Part shown: in pieces, positions 11,920 through 24,100 of the stretch
How positions within the stretch are numbered: position 1 is the stretch's first letter
How the letters are laid out: each line of letters starts with the position of its first letter
Origin: Gyromitra esculenta
Lineage: Eukaryota > Ascomycota > Pezizomycetes > Pezizales > Discinaceae
Length of the DNA stretch: 64,000 nt
Direction of reading: 5' to 3'
Assembly (NCBI GenBank): GCA_038503075.1
Contig: JBCAML010000009.1
Coordinates: 1,240,001 to 1,304,000 of the forward strand
Position numbers and translations under genes: made by a program
Notes under the pieces: model-generated
What the model was told of the DNA's origin: nothing
The model's database searches: none
The model's input: only the letters and a program-made list of their open reading frames with translations

Positions 11920-13286
11920 ATGACTACAGAAGCAATATCAGCTCCTCCTCTACCTCCATCTTCAGCCATGGATTTGGATAGGTCACCCTCGATTACCCAT
12001 GTGACATCCATCGTGGCTGCGACGGCATCAGCCAAATCAACCAAATCATTGAGCGCAAGCCCAGGAAAGAATTACTCTTCGTCTAAGAAGGGACTTACAA
12101 CCGTCTCGGAGGAGTCGTCGCGCTCTCCAGATTTGTAAGTTTTCGTTCTTTGTTTGTTTCATCTGCTGCTGCTACTACGTATATGAGTGGCTGGAGAGGA
12201 AGGCTTCTGACATGTGCGCGCAATAGGAAACGCACCGAGTTGCCAAAGATCATTGTCAAGAAGGAACCAACTTCTCCCGGCCCTCCGTCTCGCCATCGTC
12301 CAGCGAAACTTAACCTCTCGAATGCCCCCAACGCCTCTTCCGGCTCCAATGCTGCTGCGACTCCGCGCACCGCTAATGGTAATCTAACAACAATCCAAGA
12401 TGTTGGCATGGCATGTCTTTCTCCCGGTTTCTCAACACAGGATCCGACTATGCGCGAGCAGCTTCAGCGCAGCATCTCGGTGCGCGAACAACAACGATCT
12501 ATTATTGAGTCGCGGCTCCAAAGGCACGCAAAACAAGGCCCTGGCGCGGAACCTAATTCGAGAGCTGATCGTGAGGAGCCCGCGTCCGCACGTGATCGAG
12601 GTGATCGGGGAAGCGACCGATCTGCACATACTCCTCGACGAAGACCCCCGAACAGCTTAACCATTATCCCCCCGCCGCATCGGGCATTTGCTCACGAGCG
12701 TGTTGTGCAGTCAGCTCCTCTCCACCAAAGCTTTACAGGTCGACATCACCCATTGCCTCCATCTCACCATAACCCACAACATCCTCAAAACCAAGAGGTT
12801 AACCGCTTACCTCCCATTACAGACGTATTTGGGCCCAATCGTTTGGACTCGGCTCGTGGAATAAGGCCCCAGGATGAGTCTGCTAACCGACAATATTATC
12901 CCACTGCACGACCATCCTATCCTTCGCCTAATGGTATGCCTTATTCCCGACCGCGCGAGCATCGCTCCGCCGAGGAAGCCATCGCGAACATGTCAGGCGG
13001 CCGCGAAGACTTGCTACCGCGGATAATTCACTACGGAGGCCACCAGCCGCCTACTCCACCCAGCCCCCCACAGGCGCCGGCCCATACACCTTCTAAGCTG
13101 ATGACCAATGGGATCCACGAGCACCCACCGCACTCAGGGGGGGGCACTAAGCGGAGACGAACGAGGGAAGATTATGGAGAGCGAGATGGGAGCTGTGGGA
13201 GCGAAGACAGCCCAGACGCTAAGCGAAGAAAGAAGGAGGAGTTTTTGGCCTTGTGTGCAAGGGCATGGGAGCTATTTCATTCGTGA
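11920..13286 (+). CDS. Conserved Pezizomycotina low-complexity protein, probably nuclear, function unknown
   Basis: Two exons, 11920-12134 and 12227-13286, encode 424 residues. The 92 bp intron has GTAAGT and AATAG ends and joins SPDL to KRTELPKIIVKKEP without changing frame. The N-terminal half is Ser/Thr/Ala rich and disordered. A better conserved block reads NLTTIQDVGMACLSPGF then TMREQLQRSISVREQQRSII (about residues 125-165), predicted helical. A Pro/His-rich middle follows, with LTIIPPPHRAFAHERVVQSA. The C-terminus has a basic cluster (TKRRRTRE and DAKRRKKEEF, candidate nuclear localisation signals) and ends FLALCARAWELFHS. I recall similar uncharacterised proteins in other Pezizomycotina but no established name. 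No DNA-binding domain is seen. A nuclear role is inferred from the basic motifs. An in-frame upstream ATG-like start at 11902 is less likely. Confidence 0.75.
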
Positions 13287-15300
13287 GACAATAGCCGGGA
13301 GCTATGTTCTTTTCTTGATCCGATCAGATTTCATTTTTGATTCCCCCATCTTTGATTCTATTTTGGATTGATCTTGTGATTCTATCATTCTTGTATCTCA
13401 TTTCTCGTTTTGATTTTGGTTTGGTTTTTTATTTACTTATTGCAAGTTTTCCTTTTTGGTTGGGTTATTGGGACTGGATTGGACTGGGTTGGAGTGGATG
13501 GCACGAAGGGGTCGGGAAATCCGGGAACACTGATTGATCTGACTTACTCGAGATTTATGAAGTCCGGGTTTTTCTTTATTCTCTTAACGTTGATACGTGA
13601 GAACGGCTGTTTAGCGTGGGACGAAAAAGCTGCTGGACGGGTAGGGATCTGAGTGTTCGTTGGGTATTGGCTATCGTTATTTTTTTTCCTTTTATTTTCG
13701 TGTACAAGGAGTTCCTATTTGTTTGTTATATTCATACCCTGTCTCTTATATTTGCTCTTACCACCTAAGATGTGTAATAATGGGGGATCTTGGTTATTGC
13801 CATTTATGCTACTTGGAGATATCGCTTATTTCTCTTCTTCTCGGAAGGGTTTCTTTCTTTCTTTTGGCCATATACATTACTATTATTTTCTACAAACTCC
13901 TACTTTTTATCTATACCACCTTATTCTACTTTGGTTTATTCCTTAAAGTATCCTCCTGGATGTCTTTCACTATTTGGTTTTTTCTTTCTTTCTTTACCTT
14001 TTTCCTTGGGTCTACTATTTCCGGATTATAGGATAGGGCGGGACGGGCACTGGATCAAGACGACGGCGATGACGGAGGGGAGTATAGTACGGATAAGGGT
14101 GTGTGTGTGATTTAAGGAGGAGTAGGGACTCTACAGTACTACTGGTCTAGGATGTGGAATTCAAAACTTATTTATTGTACAAGTTTCAGGCTTCCTTTTA
14201 GTATGCGATTTCTGCTGCATTCAAGGCATTGCCTCCAGAAATAATGCCTTCCTTTATCCCATTTCCGTGCCCCCCCTATCAGACTCTTTCCCGACATACT
14301 TGCTACCTTCTACCTAAGTAAGTCTTGGACGGTTTCTAGTTATTCCATTGATCGATATCCACGAGTGATACTCCATGAATAGCTGTCGTCTAGTTCAGGA
14401 TAGTCGGCCCGCTTGAGTAACTTTTAACCCATTTATCTATTATTTATTTACTCGTTAGGCATATACAACCCACCCAGGCCCACTTGATATCTAAACTAAG
14501 CTTCTAGCATTCACTTCATTTAGCAATATGCTAAATGAAATAATAAATAATAACTTCATGAGAACACACGATGAGTGGTAAAGGCAACCGTAAGGTTCAT
14601 GATACGCTATTCATTTACGGTGACTGGTCCCAGAGATCTCTCAAGTGAAAAATAAATATTCTTCACTTCCACTTGGCCTCCTCCTTGTCTTATTCGGCCA
14701 CTCATCCCCTTCCTCCACTTTCCATGCAATTTTGGAGGACGCTTCATAATCTACCCCACCATCGGTTTAGGCACAGAGAAAGAAAGAAAAAACTCCCAGA
14801 GGACCACCAACAACAAACAGACCTAGTATACAAGTATCTTCAGCACAAAAGTAAAAATAGAATCAAGCTGGGAGGAGACCCTGAAACGAGAAAAATGAAA
14901 TGAAAGAAGCGCCAATACTCATACAAAAAAAGATGTAAATAAATAAAAAAAGCCGCACGCGCCGTTCGTCTGTTCCCGTCTTTCCCGATAAAACTAAATA
15001 ACATGTAAAAAAAACTAAACGTGAGAGAAAATGGATGAATACCAGCTTGTTCCACGAAATTTACGTGGATGAGGTATTGCCCAACTAACTTACATTCCCA
15101 AAGAGCAAAAAAATAAAAGCAGGGAAGTGAGGAGGGAGAGGTGAAAAATATAACTAAAAACTGAGACTCGAGGGCTGATCCATAGAGATGATAAATAATA
15201 TGTACCAGAAGGGAAGAGAAGTAGAAGATATTTTTTTTGATCAAAATGGGCATTAAACTGTAGTGATTTCTTAAGAATTAGAGAGATAAGTTCTTCTCCC
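13287..15300. other. 2.0 kb spacer between convergent genes
   Basis: The T-rich first part (13290-14040) probably holds the 3' UTR of the 11920 gene and the last few hundred bases that of EPL1, which runs the other way. T-rich frames of about 100 codons (13653-14110) encode only Phe/Leu/Ser/Tyr-rich peptides and are compositional. A degenerate copy of the dispersed 17-mer is at 14361-14377 and an 11 bp-arm hairpin at 14515-14539. No gene is supported. Confidence 0.55.
14515..14539. repeat. Short perfect hairpin (11 bp arms, 3 nt loop)
   Basis: TTCATTTAGCA, loop ATA, TGCTAAATGAA: a perfect inverted repeat in the spacer between convergent genes. It could act near a 3' end, or be a chance AT-rich palindrome. 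Confidence 0.6.
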
Positions 15301-17660
15301 TTAGCGTCGAATTTGGTTGTTATTAGGGTTGAGGTTAGGTGAGCCATGGCCATTCGCCATCATGGCTTGAGGGGCTGGATGCGGATGTTGGTTAATCATT
15401 GGGTACTGACCGCCATTCACCATACGGTGTGGAGACTGTTGATATTGCGATTGCTGCTGTAGCTGAACACTCGACATGCCCGGGTGTTGCTGTGCATTTG
15501 CTAACTGCGTGTTGATCATGGGTCCTTGGCTCCCTTGAGGCACTGCCGGTGATCCCATCATTGCTGGACGGCGTTGAGGATGATAGGCTGGGGTATGTTG
15601 GGTTGACTCAGGTGGGGGCGAAAGCATGCGGGCTCGGTATTGTATGTTACTATAATAATGGTTTAGTATGAGAGTTATATGCTTGCCATAGTGGAAAAAC
15701 TTACGCATCGCTGTTTATGTCCACATGGTATACGGGAGGATAGCCATCTTCCTCTCTGTCGTACTTCATGCGGTCGTAAACCATTTCGTCCACATCCGGA
15801 AGCGGATCGAACGCCGGCCAGCGTCGATCAATACGGATCCGTCCGCCACGTCCAACTCTTCGGCGGAAAGTTGGCACGTCTCGGGAAAGCACCCTTTTCG
15901 GGGAGGCTTGGATAACCGAAACGTGTCTCTGGGCTTGCCTTTGGCTGGGACTTGAATCCGGCGAGGAATCGGCGGACTCGGCAGATGGCGGAGGGCTTGG
16001 GAGATAGTAAGTTTGGACAGCACAAAAGGTAGCGTTAGGGCCCGCTGGTATTGGAGTTTCGCGCTCGAACAATACATCCTAAAGAAGGTTAGAACATATC
16101 ACTACGTACAACGTACCATATGGAAAGACAGACCCCAGTTAAGTCAACAATATTGTACTTAGGAACAGCTCTCGAATTCCGCAATTCGAGATAACGCTCT
16201 GTATATGCCTTCTCTGCGTCAAGTTTGACACCAGATAGCTGCCTGAGGTCCGCCTCGGCTGGTTTTCCGTCTTGGCGTATCGGTATCCGAATAGTTGGGG
16301 GTGCCGTTGGATCGGGAATTCTCTTCTTCGGCTATAGGAGACGAAATCAGCACTAGGTACCAACACAGAGGCAGTGATTTCCCGATACATACCCTATGAT
16401 AAACAAGATCATCATCATCCCCTCGAAGTCCTAGCTTTCTCTTTGTTGAAATTAAAGTACGTCGATGCTCAAATATTTGAGCCTCGTACTGAAATCCACT
16501 CTTCCGCATGGTCTCACGTTGCAAAACATCCTTAACAAGATTCCGAGCGGTATCAAGATCCTGCCGTAGTTTCTTCACCTTATCGGTGCTCTGGGCGTCT
16601 GTTCTTCGGGTCTTTCGAACTTGTCGGACTTCACGACGGCGGAAACAAACATATGGATCACCATCGTCTTTTTCATTACCTTGCTCGAACTACGCTGACC
16701 GTTAGTCTCGAAGAAGATAACGTACAGAGAGCGTAGAAACTTACTTTTAGTACGGGGATAATGGCACGTCCTTCACGAGCAACTTTTTGGTCTTTCCAAT
16801 GTTGATATATATGCTTTGTAAACAACTTTAACTTTTCACTAATAATGCCATCGAACGACGTCTCCATTTCTTCATACGAGAGAATAGTCGTAACGTCTAT
16901 GGACAAATATGGTTGCCGTTGTTGGGCTATATTCTCAAAGTGATTCATAATGAGTTCGAAATCATCTAATTTGCATTGAGGACCACTTGAACGCTTAGAA
17001 GCTTGATTCATTTTCTCGAGGAACTTTTCGTCTTCGGCTGATACACAATATGCAGTGCCGCTACAGTCCTCAACCGTGGATGAGAACCGAATGTAGCTCG
17101 CCGGCCGATCAAAACGGCGTGGATAAAGCGTTTCATAATGCCGAACCTCGATCTCAGCAGTATTGGGGGTTGGGATAAAGATTTGTGTAACTTTGGCACC
17201 GACGACTGCAGCTTGTGAGGCTGATATAGCAGCTTGGAGATGATGTTCCTACATCCCGGGAAACGGCACCATCAGCCATGAGTGCTCAAAATACATTAAT
17301 GTAACAGAATAATGGATAAAATAGACACATGTGATGAAATGCCACAAATAATGAAAATTTAAGACATCCAATCATTTTCTCTAGCAAACAACGCCCAGTT
17401 TTAGGGGTGGTGTTGCATATCAAGAATTTCTTGTTGCGGAAAAGAAACCATCGGCTGGGTGTTCTAAAAATAGCAACGGAGAGGAGAAGGAGACAACGCA
17501 CGATTTCTTCCTGACGCTCAACGCCCGTCTCTATCTGTGGAATATTCCTCTGAGCATCGTCGTCTACAGAATCGATTTGATTCTCTCGTAGGACGGCCAG
17601 AGACTGCTTTGTCGACAGCTTTCGCGTCCTGAAGCGATTCCCTGCGCCCGACCGAGTCAT
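15301..17660 (-). CDS. EPL1: Enhancer of polycomb-like protein 1 (NuA4 histone acetyltransferase scaffold)
   Basis: Six exons (17660-17502, 17248-16745, 16689-16393, 16331-16134, 16078-15705, 15649-15301) encode 626 residues, close to the usual fungal length. EPL1 anchors Esa1, Yng2 and Eaf6 in NuA4/Piccolo and acts in nuclear H4/H2A acetylation. The N-terminus RFRTRKLSTKQSLAVLRENQ and DDDAQRNIPQIETGVE is the diagnostic EPcA start. CKLDDFELIMNHFENIA, DVTTILSYEEME, DPYVCFRRREVRQVRKTRRTD and a basic coiled segment (KVKKLRQDLDTARNLVKDVL) follow, then the RRRVGRGGRIRIDRR motif. The C-terminal 100 residues are Gln/Pro-rich. Intron 1 is 253 bp and stays partly open in frame. Intron 4 (16079-16133) needs a GTCTGT donor; GTACGT sites just downstream would give either a frameshift or an intron of only 31 bp. 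It diverges from CNB1. Confidence 0.93.
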
Positions 17661-18134
17661 TGTGGCGACTCAGACGCTAAAAAATCGTTCTGGTGATATT
17701 GGGTTCAGGTGAAAGAGCGAAGTTTGGAGTCTGATGAACCGGTGGGGGATGTGATAGAAATCGATAGTTTTTTGCGGTCGCAAGGGCTGGGAGAATCGTC
17801 GCGACCCCTATTCCTGTGGTGTTGAGGTCGGTCTCTGCCACTAAGCAAAGCCTTGTTTGGCTGTATTGCATGGTGTTGTGGTGGAGACGTACGTAGGCAC
17901 TAGTCTCAATAAGGAAAGGCGCATAATGCTATGCTATGTGTCTTGGCATAGGGCGTTCTCAGAGATTCGTCCCCCCTTGGTTGTGCAATGCCCAAATGTA
18001 CTGTAGCACAGACCACAGCTTCTCCCTTACCACCCATCACAAGCCAACAGCAGTAATATCAACAGCAACCCCACCATCCTCAACGCTAGCTTCACCACGA
18101 TCCATTTCCCTTCTGCTCACCACGTCCAGCAGTC
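17661..18134. promoter_or_regulatory. Shared divergent promoter of EPL1 and CNB1
   Basis: 474 bp lie between the start codons of EPL1 (minus) and CNB1 (plus). A CA-rich, pyrimidine-biased stretch (about 18015-18115) leads into CNB1. No clear TATA box was seen. Co-regulation is only an inference from the layout. Confidence 0.55.
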
Positions 18135-19109
18135 ATGGGCCAGAACTCTTCCCAGATTATGGACACTATTGTGTCCGGTTCGAATTGTGTGTTTGTCTCT
18201 TCTACTACCCCCGCTCTCGATAAGCTACGCTCGCAGGGGGTCTGGTAACTGACAGGGCTTCACAGTCGACCGTGATGAGGTGGACCGGTTGCGGAAAAGG
18301 TTCATGAAGCTAGATAAGGTGTGCTCTTAATTTTTATTTTCTATCAGGTAGTCCATAAAAGAAAGCGATCGAGGGGAGAGGGTCTCATTGCGGGGTCGAA
18401 AAAAAACTATGCAGGACAACTCCGGTACAATCGAACGCGAGGAATTTCTGAGTCTCCCTCAGGTCTCTTCGAACCCACTCGCGACCAGGTCAGTCGCGCT
18501 GTGCACTTTTGTTCTTGTTGGTTTCGAGACACAACGCTTACAAATCCGGACCCCACAGGATGATTGCCATCTTTGACGAAGATGGTGGCGGAGATGTTGA
18601 TTTCCAAGAGTTTGTGTCTGGCCTGAGTGCCTTCTCCAGCAAGGGAAATAAGGAGGAGAAACTCCGCTTTGCCTTTAAGGTCTACGACATCGATAGGGAC
18701 GGCTACATCTCCAATGGCGAGTTATTCATTGTGCTTAAGATGATGGTTGGGAGTAATCTCAAAGATCAGCAATTACAGCAGGTACGTTCCAGCTCCAGAG
18801 AATTCCGGCCCCTGCAGCTTTCCCACACCCCAAGATTCCAAATTCCACCACCCCATTTCACACCCCATCCACACCACCATCGCACACACACACCCCATCG
18901 TCTCACACGCGCACGTGCCCAAGGGTAAAAATGTTGAAAACGAGGCTTTCCACTAATGTATGTCTCGTAACCTCTATTTTCAGATCGTTGACAAAACAAT
19001 GATGGAGGCCGACGAAGACCTGGACGGCAAGATCAGCTTTGATGAATTTTGCAAGATGGTAGAGAACACAGATGTTTCTATGAGCATGATGACTTTAGAT
19101 TCATTTTAG
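18135..19109 (+). CDS. CNB1: Calcineurin regulatory subunit B
   Basis: Five exons (18135-18186, 18266-18318, 18415-18488, 18559-18781, 18984-19109) give exactly 175 residues, the standard size. The protein is the Ca2+-binding regulatory subunit of the phosphatase calcineurin, acting with catalytic subunit A and calmodulin in Ca2+/stress signalling. Four complete EF-hand loops are visible: D34-E45 ([12 protein letters not shown]), D66-E77 ([12 protein letters not shown]), D103-E114 ([12 protein letters not shown]) and D144-E155 ([12 protein letters not shown]). All acidic ligands at positions 1, 3 and 12 are present. The MGQNSS start fits N-myristoylation (Gly2, Ser6). The calcineurin A-contact stretch [20 protein letters not shown] is intact and the end is [11 protein letters not shown]. 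Intron positions follow clear GTNNGT/CAG signals. Its neighbour EPL1 diverges from the same promoter. Confidence 0.97.
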
Positions 19110-19950
19110 GTGAACAGTAGTTTTTCTCTAAAAACGCATGGTAATAATTAGAAAAGTCTCAGCGTGCTTCTCAGTTTTTTTTTTCTGAAGGGGGGAACTT
19201 TTAGCGCATATATTTTCTTCTGTGTCCTTGTGAATTGTGAATCAACTGACGAAAGCCGTATTTCCTTCTTTCCTTTTTCTTTGCTTTTTTTTACCCTTTC
19301 CCTTTCTGCTCGATGGATTGGTGTTCCGGCACCAAGGTTGTCCCGTATGATACCCGTCATTTCCCATTGTCTTTCGCTTCCCCGAGGCAGAGGAAGCCAC
19401 TAAGTACCGATCGCCGTGGTGAGGCGGCAAGACTAGGATCATAGATACGGAAGATTCGCCTTCTTTTGCATTTCGCCCCAAGTTTTATTATTTAGGAGTT
19501 CGTGCCACCATCTAATTTTTGTGCTAACTACGAATTCTCCTGCGTCTATTGATCAGTCACTTATGCTCTCAGCGCGCTTATTTATAGTGAATCGTTCTGT
19601 TTACATACAAGGACAGAGTTCATAGCTAATACGCGGGAAAGAAATTCAAACAATATACCCCATACCTTTCCCCTCTCCATCCCCGATAATACATACAAAT
19701 ACATGTGCGATAATCTATAACCCCAGTAAAACTCCACGACAGGTACCGACCCCAACACCGATTTAGACCCCCAAAATCCGAAACATCTATCATGCTTGTA
19801 CAAAAAAAAGAGTACGCGAATAGAGGATTACAAAAGAAAATGTTTAAAAATACTGTAATAAAATGGGTCGTTGTCTCGCCGTCAACTTAATATTCGATGA
19901 GATGGCTAATTGCTGTCCCGACCCGGGGGTTCCAAAGACGCGAATCGTGT
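19110..19950. other. Spacer between convergent CNB1 and the 19951 gene
   Basis: 0.84 kb with no supported gene. It is T-rich after CNB1 and should hold both 3' UTRs. Nothing further is seen. Confidence 0.5.
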
Positions 19951-21130
19951 TCACCGAGACGGCTGGTTCCCAACCGGGCGGTCAGGATGTCTAGGCGCGG
20001 CTGAAGCTGAAGCAGATCCCTCTGGTGGCGCGCCAGAACCATTTCCTTCCAAAAGATCCAAGCATTCCTGGATCGCTACACACATGGTCCGTGAGTCAAT
20101 AAATTGTGCCTAAATAGGTAGAAAAAGCAATTATTCGTAACTCACCACCCAGTATTTCTTCCTCCCATACCCCCATCTGATAGTCTACCAAGCCGTGCCT
20201 TTCCATGGAATCGCACAATGCGATTAACTCCCGCCCCATCCTCTCAAGCATATCCTCCCGAATAATTTCTCGTGGGGGCAGAGGCGCCTGGCCCGTAGCG
20301 TTGAGTTCCGTGATCATCTCCTTTTCCTTTTGCAGTACCACCAACCAGCAAGTGTTGAATTCGTTCCACAACCTTGTTCGGTCTCCATACAATTCTTGTT
20401 CGTCGCGCACTAACCCTGTCACTGTTTCTCAGCCAAATTACTAAACAATTCTTTGCCTACGCACACTAGCAAAAAATAGAACCACAAATAAAAAAGTAAA
20501 TTGCTGCATACCTAACTCGACAGCATTTGATAATAGCCAGTCGGAAATCGTAAGAAGCGATGTTCCTGCTTCCCCCAACCGTCCATCTTGCATATTCTGA
20601 AACGTACGTTTCAAGGCATTCTGGTATTGATTGTAGGCATCATCCAAGGCAGCGGCGTGATGTTGTTGCGCAAATTCGCCGTCGTCAGGGACCGGTTCCG
20701 GCACAGCGGGTTGGTTCAATTCTGGTAAATTGGACGCATACGTATGCGGAATACGGCCCGCCGCGGGACTATAATGAGTATACGAAGGACTTGAAAACTG
20801 CGAGGATGACTGATGATGAGGAGCTGATGTTGGCGAATCCCCATAGTATTGAGGAGTTCCAGAAAACTGGCTCGACAGTACCTCTATTGCAGCGTTTTGA
20901 CGTGGTGGATAAGGTTGAACAGGTGCATAGCTCGAACTTTGCGCCGACTGAGGTATGTTATATTGAATGTGGTTGGAGGTGTATGAGGGATACTGTTGCC
21001 GGTGCTGAGGTTCTTGGGCATATTCCGTCTGATAGCTTATAGGGTTAAGCAAAGGCTGGCTTCCATATGGTGGCTGTGGCTCATCCCCATGGCGCGCAGA
21101 AGGTGGGCGGTCCCGATCACTTCCCTCCAT
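19951..21130 (-). CDS. Conserved fungal protein with helical C-terminal domain, function unknown
   Basis: Three exons (21130-20512, 20415-20146, 20075-19951) encode 337 residues. The N-terminal about 170 residues are Pro/Gln/Ser/Tyr-rich and disordered. From about residue 175 a conserved, mostly helical domain starts: ALKRTFQNMQDGRLGEAGTS, LLTISDWLLSNAVELG, then RDEQELYGDRTRLWNEFNTC, RMGRELIALCDSMERHGLVD and YQMGVWEEEILGAIQECLDL. The second intron was set so that WEEEIL runs straight into the AIQECLDLLE helix; the alternative acceptor at 20106 breaks frame. I recall this domain from uncharacterised Pezizomycotina proteins but know no function. I use ATG 21130 (MEGSDRDRP); an in-frame ATG at 21283 would add a hydrophobic leader and seems less likely. 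Confidence 0.8.
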
Positions 21131-24100
21131 GCCCCTCAGCGTGAAGAATCCACTATCCTGCCCGACAAACTGATTATGGTACGTCGTTGCCACAGAGGCA
21201 GCAGGCAAAAGAAGAGCTGTTGTGGACGTCAGTTTGGTGGTATTGGGTAGTATCGTGAAAATGTTGCATGCAGATATCTGCACGTCTTTGTCGGATCGCA
21301 GTGATATGTATTTCGAAAGTTGTAGGAGTAGCAGTAGTAATAGTAGGCAGGCAGACAGGTAGAGATAAGAACTTTTTTATGTAACAGTAACAAGTAGAGT
21401 TGTATAAGGGTAAAGAGGTAGTAGATATCGAGTGAGGTTTGTAGTGGGTCGTGATCGCTTGAACGAGTGCCGGAGAGCTTATATGTATGCAAGCGGAAGT
21501 GACCTTGCACAGAATGACGAATCCCGTGCTGACGGCCCAAGGAGTAGCGAACCCAGAGAATGGTTAGAGGACTCTGTCGCCAATATCGAAAGGGCCAGTG
21601 CGTGTGTGACTGTGTGTTGTCTCTCTTCCTGATCTGCCCTTGCTGATTCCTTCCCAGATATTCTTGGGACGTAATGTTCTGGAACGCAAGCGCAAATAGG
21701 TTGATGCTGGAGATGAAGAGGGATGACCCGGATGGGGGGATGGGGGTGAGGGTTGTGATGGAGGGAATGATGTCCGATGGTCACGATATGAGGGCCGTCT
21801 CCGTCCGTTAGTGACTCTACTAAATCAGTTATTTTTTTTTAGCTCAGGGACCCCAAACGCCCGATTGGTTGGTAAAGCGAATTTGATATAGCTAGCCCCC
21901 AGGGAAAAAAAGGAAAAATAGGGTACAAAAACGAATGAATGGGGTTGAATGTAAAGGAGAGGTACCAGACGTGGGGTGGGGCCTGCCTTGCTCTGAGATG
22001 AGGATGAGGCTGCCTGGGGGGGGATTGGGGTGTGAGGAAATAGCCTCAGACACAGATTTCCAGATCTGGAGCTAAGGATGTGGCCGTAAATAACGTATGC
22101 AGCTAGCGGAGCAGCTATACTACGTACATGCTTAGGATCGGGGGTGGCAGATTTTCTGCAGGAGGCTTGTCCGGGGAATTATTATAGTTCCAGCAAGTGA
22201 GGGTAAAGATGTAGCTAGCTATAGACCTATGGCATGGGTGACAATAAGAACGGCGAGATGAAAGCAGGCTCTGAGTAGCCATCCCCGAGCTGTGGATGGA
22301 ACAGTCGACAAGCATTTCCGGGATTGACGAGCAGCTGGGGTGAAAGGGGAGAGGAGGGGCGGGAGGCTTGTGTGGAGAAGTGAAGAGAGCAGAGTGGTGG
22401 GAAGGAGGGGAAGAGAAACATTTCGGACGAGGGAAAAGAAAACAACAAAAGAGCTGCAAGGGCCGCCTCATCATCATGAGATGGGATGGTTATGACTACG
22501 CTACGACTGGTGATGAGATGGATAGATGGATGTTGATCCCGCAACCAACAACACCATCAGCACCAGAAAACCAACTACAACATCACGAAATTCGCACTTA
22601 CAGACTCGAGGATCCGCTGCCAACGAAGCCGTCACGTTGATGAGAAACAGCGGAACATTACCAGCAGAGCAGAGATCGACAGTGTCTCTATCCAGGTCCA
22701 CCAGCACCGTGGTGGGAGAGGTTCGAGGCCCTGAACATCTGGGAATCCCGAGCGAGCCTTGGTACCTTTTTCCTGGAAGCCCCGTCCAAAAACAAGTAAA
22801 ACAAGTTCCACCGAACTCGCGATGTGTGGGCTGAGTGATTGACAGTGACTGATCGGTTCCGTCAATCGGCGACTCTCTCTAAAACATGCACACAGCCATA
22901 GCCTCTCGGATTCCTGTGTTCTGTTCTCTATGTTCTGTTCGCTCTGCTCAGTCTTCCCGTTCTTGAGCCCAAGCCCCGTCTTCGTCTCACACCCCCCCCA
23001 TCCACCCGACAGAAGGGTTCAGGCAAGGCGAGACATCGTAAAGACGGGGAACATCGAGCAGGGCTCCACATCCCTCTTGCTGCCGGAAATCATTAAAGCC
23101 TTTGGATCCATATGACGCAAGCCAAAATAAAATAATCTCGTCCATCAACTCAGCCTAACCCTCTCGCCCCTTGCTTCCATGGAGTAATAGTGGAGCGACT
23201 AGTAAGTAGTTGGTTGTAGTAGAAAGGTATGCGTACATACCGCACTCGGTCGTTGCTTTGTCAAACAACTGCTCCCACCCCCCGTGCCTCTCACAAGACT
23301 CAAGACAACGTGGCGCTTGATGCAGGGTTCTCATCCCATCTTACGGGTCCCTGCCAGAACTGCTTTAGGGTAGCACATGTCGGCTCCCATCCATCGCTGC
23401 AGATGGAAATCTCCAAATCTCTATTCCGAGTTCCGTTGGGCAGAACTTGGACAGCAATTACTGTGCTTGTTTGCTCTCAGGAGAAATAAAGCCTCTTAGC
23501 CGACTGACAAAGCCACGTTCCCCTGACGTATTTTTCTCTCTCATGCTAATGAAAATGATCACTCCCTATATTTTAACTAGATTGCGACAGTGCTCTTGAA
23601 ACGTGTGGCGTTCCCAGGAGGCTGGTCATAATAAAAGGTCAAGATGCCTGGGTATGGTTGTGCAGTCGTCTGATGATCCTGATCAAGATACAGTCATTGG
23701 TGTGCCGAGACTCAACACCGAGAGAGAGAGGAAGAGAGACAGGGAAAAAAAGGTCCCACAAACAGCCGGCTCGCGCTCGTTCTACCAACCGATTCAACTC
23801 ATCCAGTCACAACACAGAAGTTAACTGGCAACGAAGTTAACCATACATACGACTTGCACGACGGGAAAAACTCCTCCCAGATGGCTAGATCTAAATGTCA
23901 CTTCAAGCCTACTCTTCCTTCCTTCGCTTCGTGACTACCGTGTACGACCCCAAGTTCTATTATTGTACCCAACACAAGTTCTGATAGAGATAAATATCGC
24001 GAAATTCAGGCATGCTGCGCATGAACTTAGAATTTCATAGCCATGTGCCGCATTACTCTGCTCCGAAACTGCACTTACTACTTAAGAACAGTCTTTATCT

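Noticed and set aside
17286..17501. Read-through extension of EPL1 exon 1
   Set aside because: EPL1 orthologues continue from GVERQEEI directly to EHHLQAA, which a GTGCGT/TGTAG intron restores.
20560..21042. 160-codon + strand frame
   Set aside because: Antisense shadow of exon 1 of the conserved helical-domain gene.
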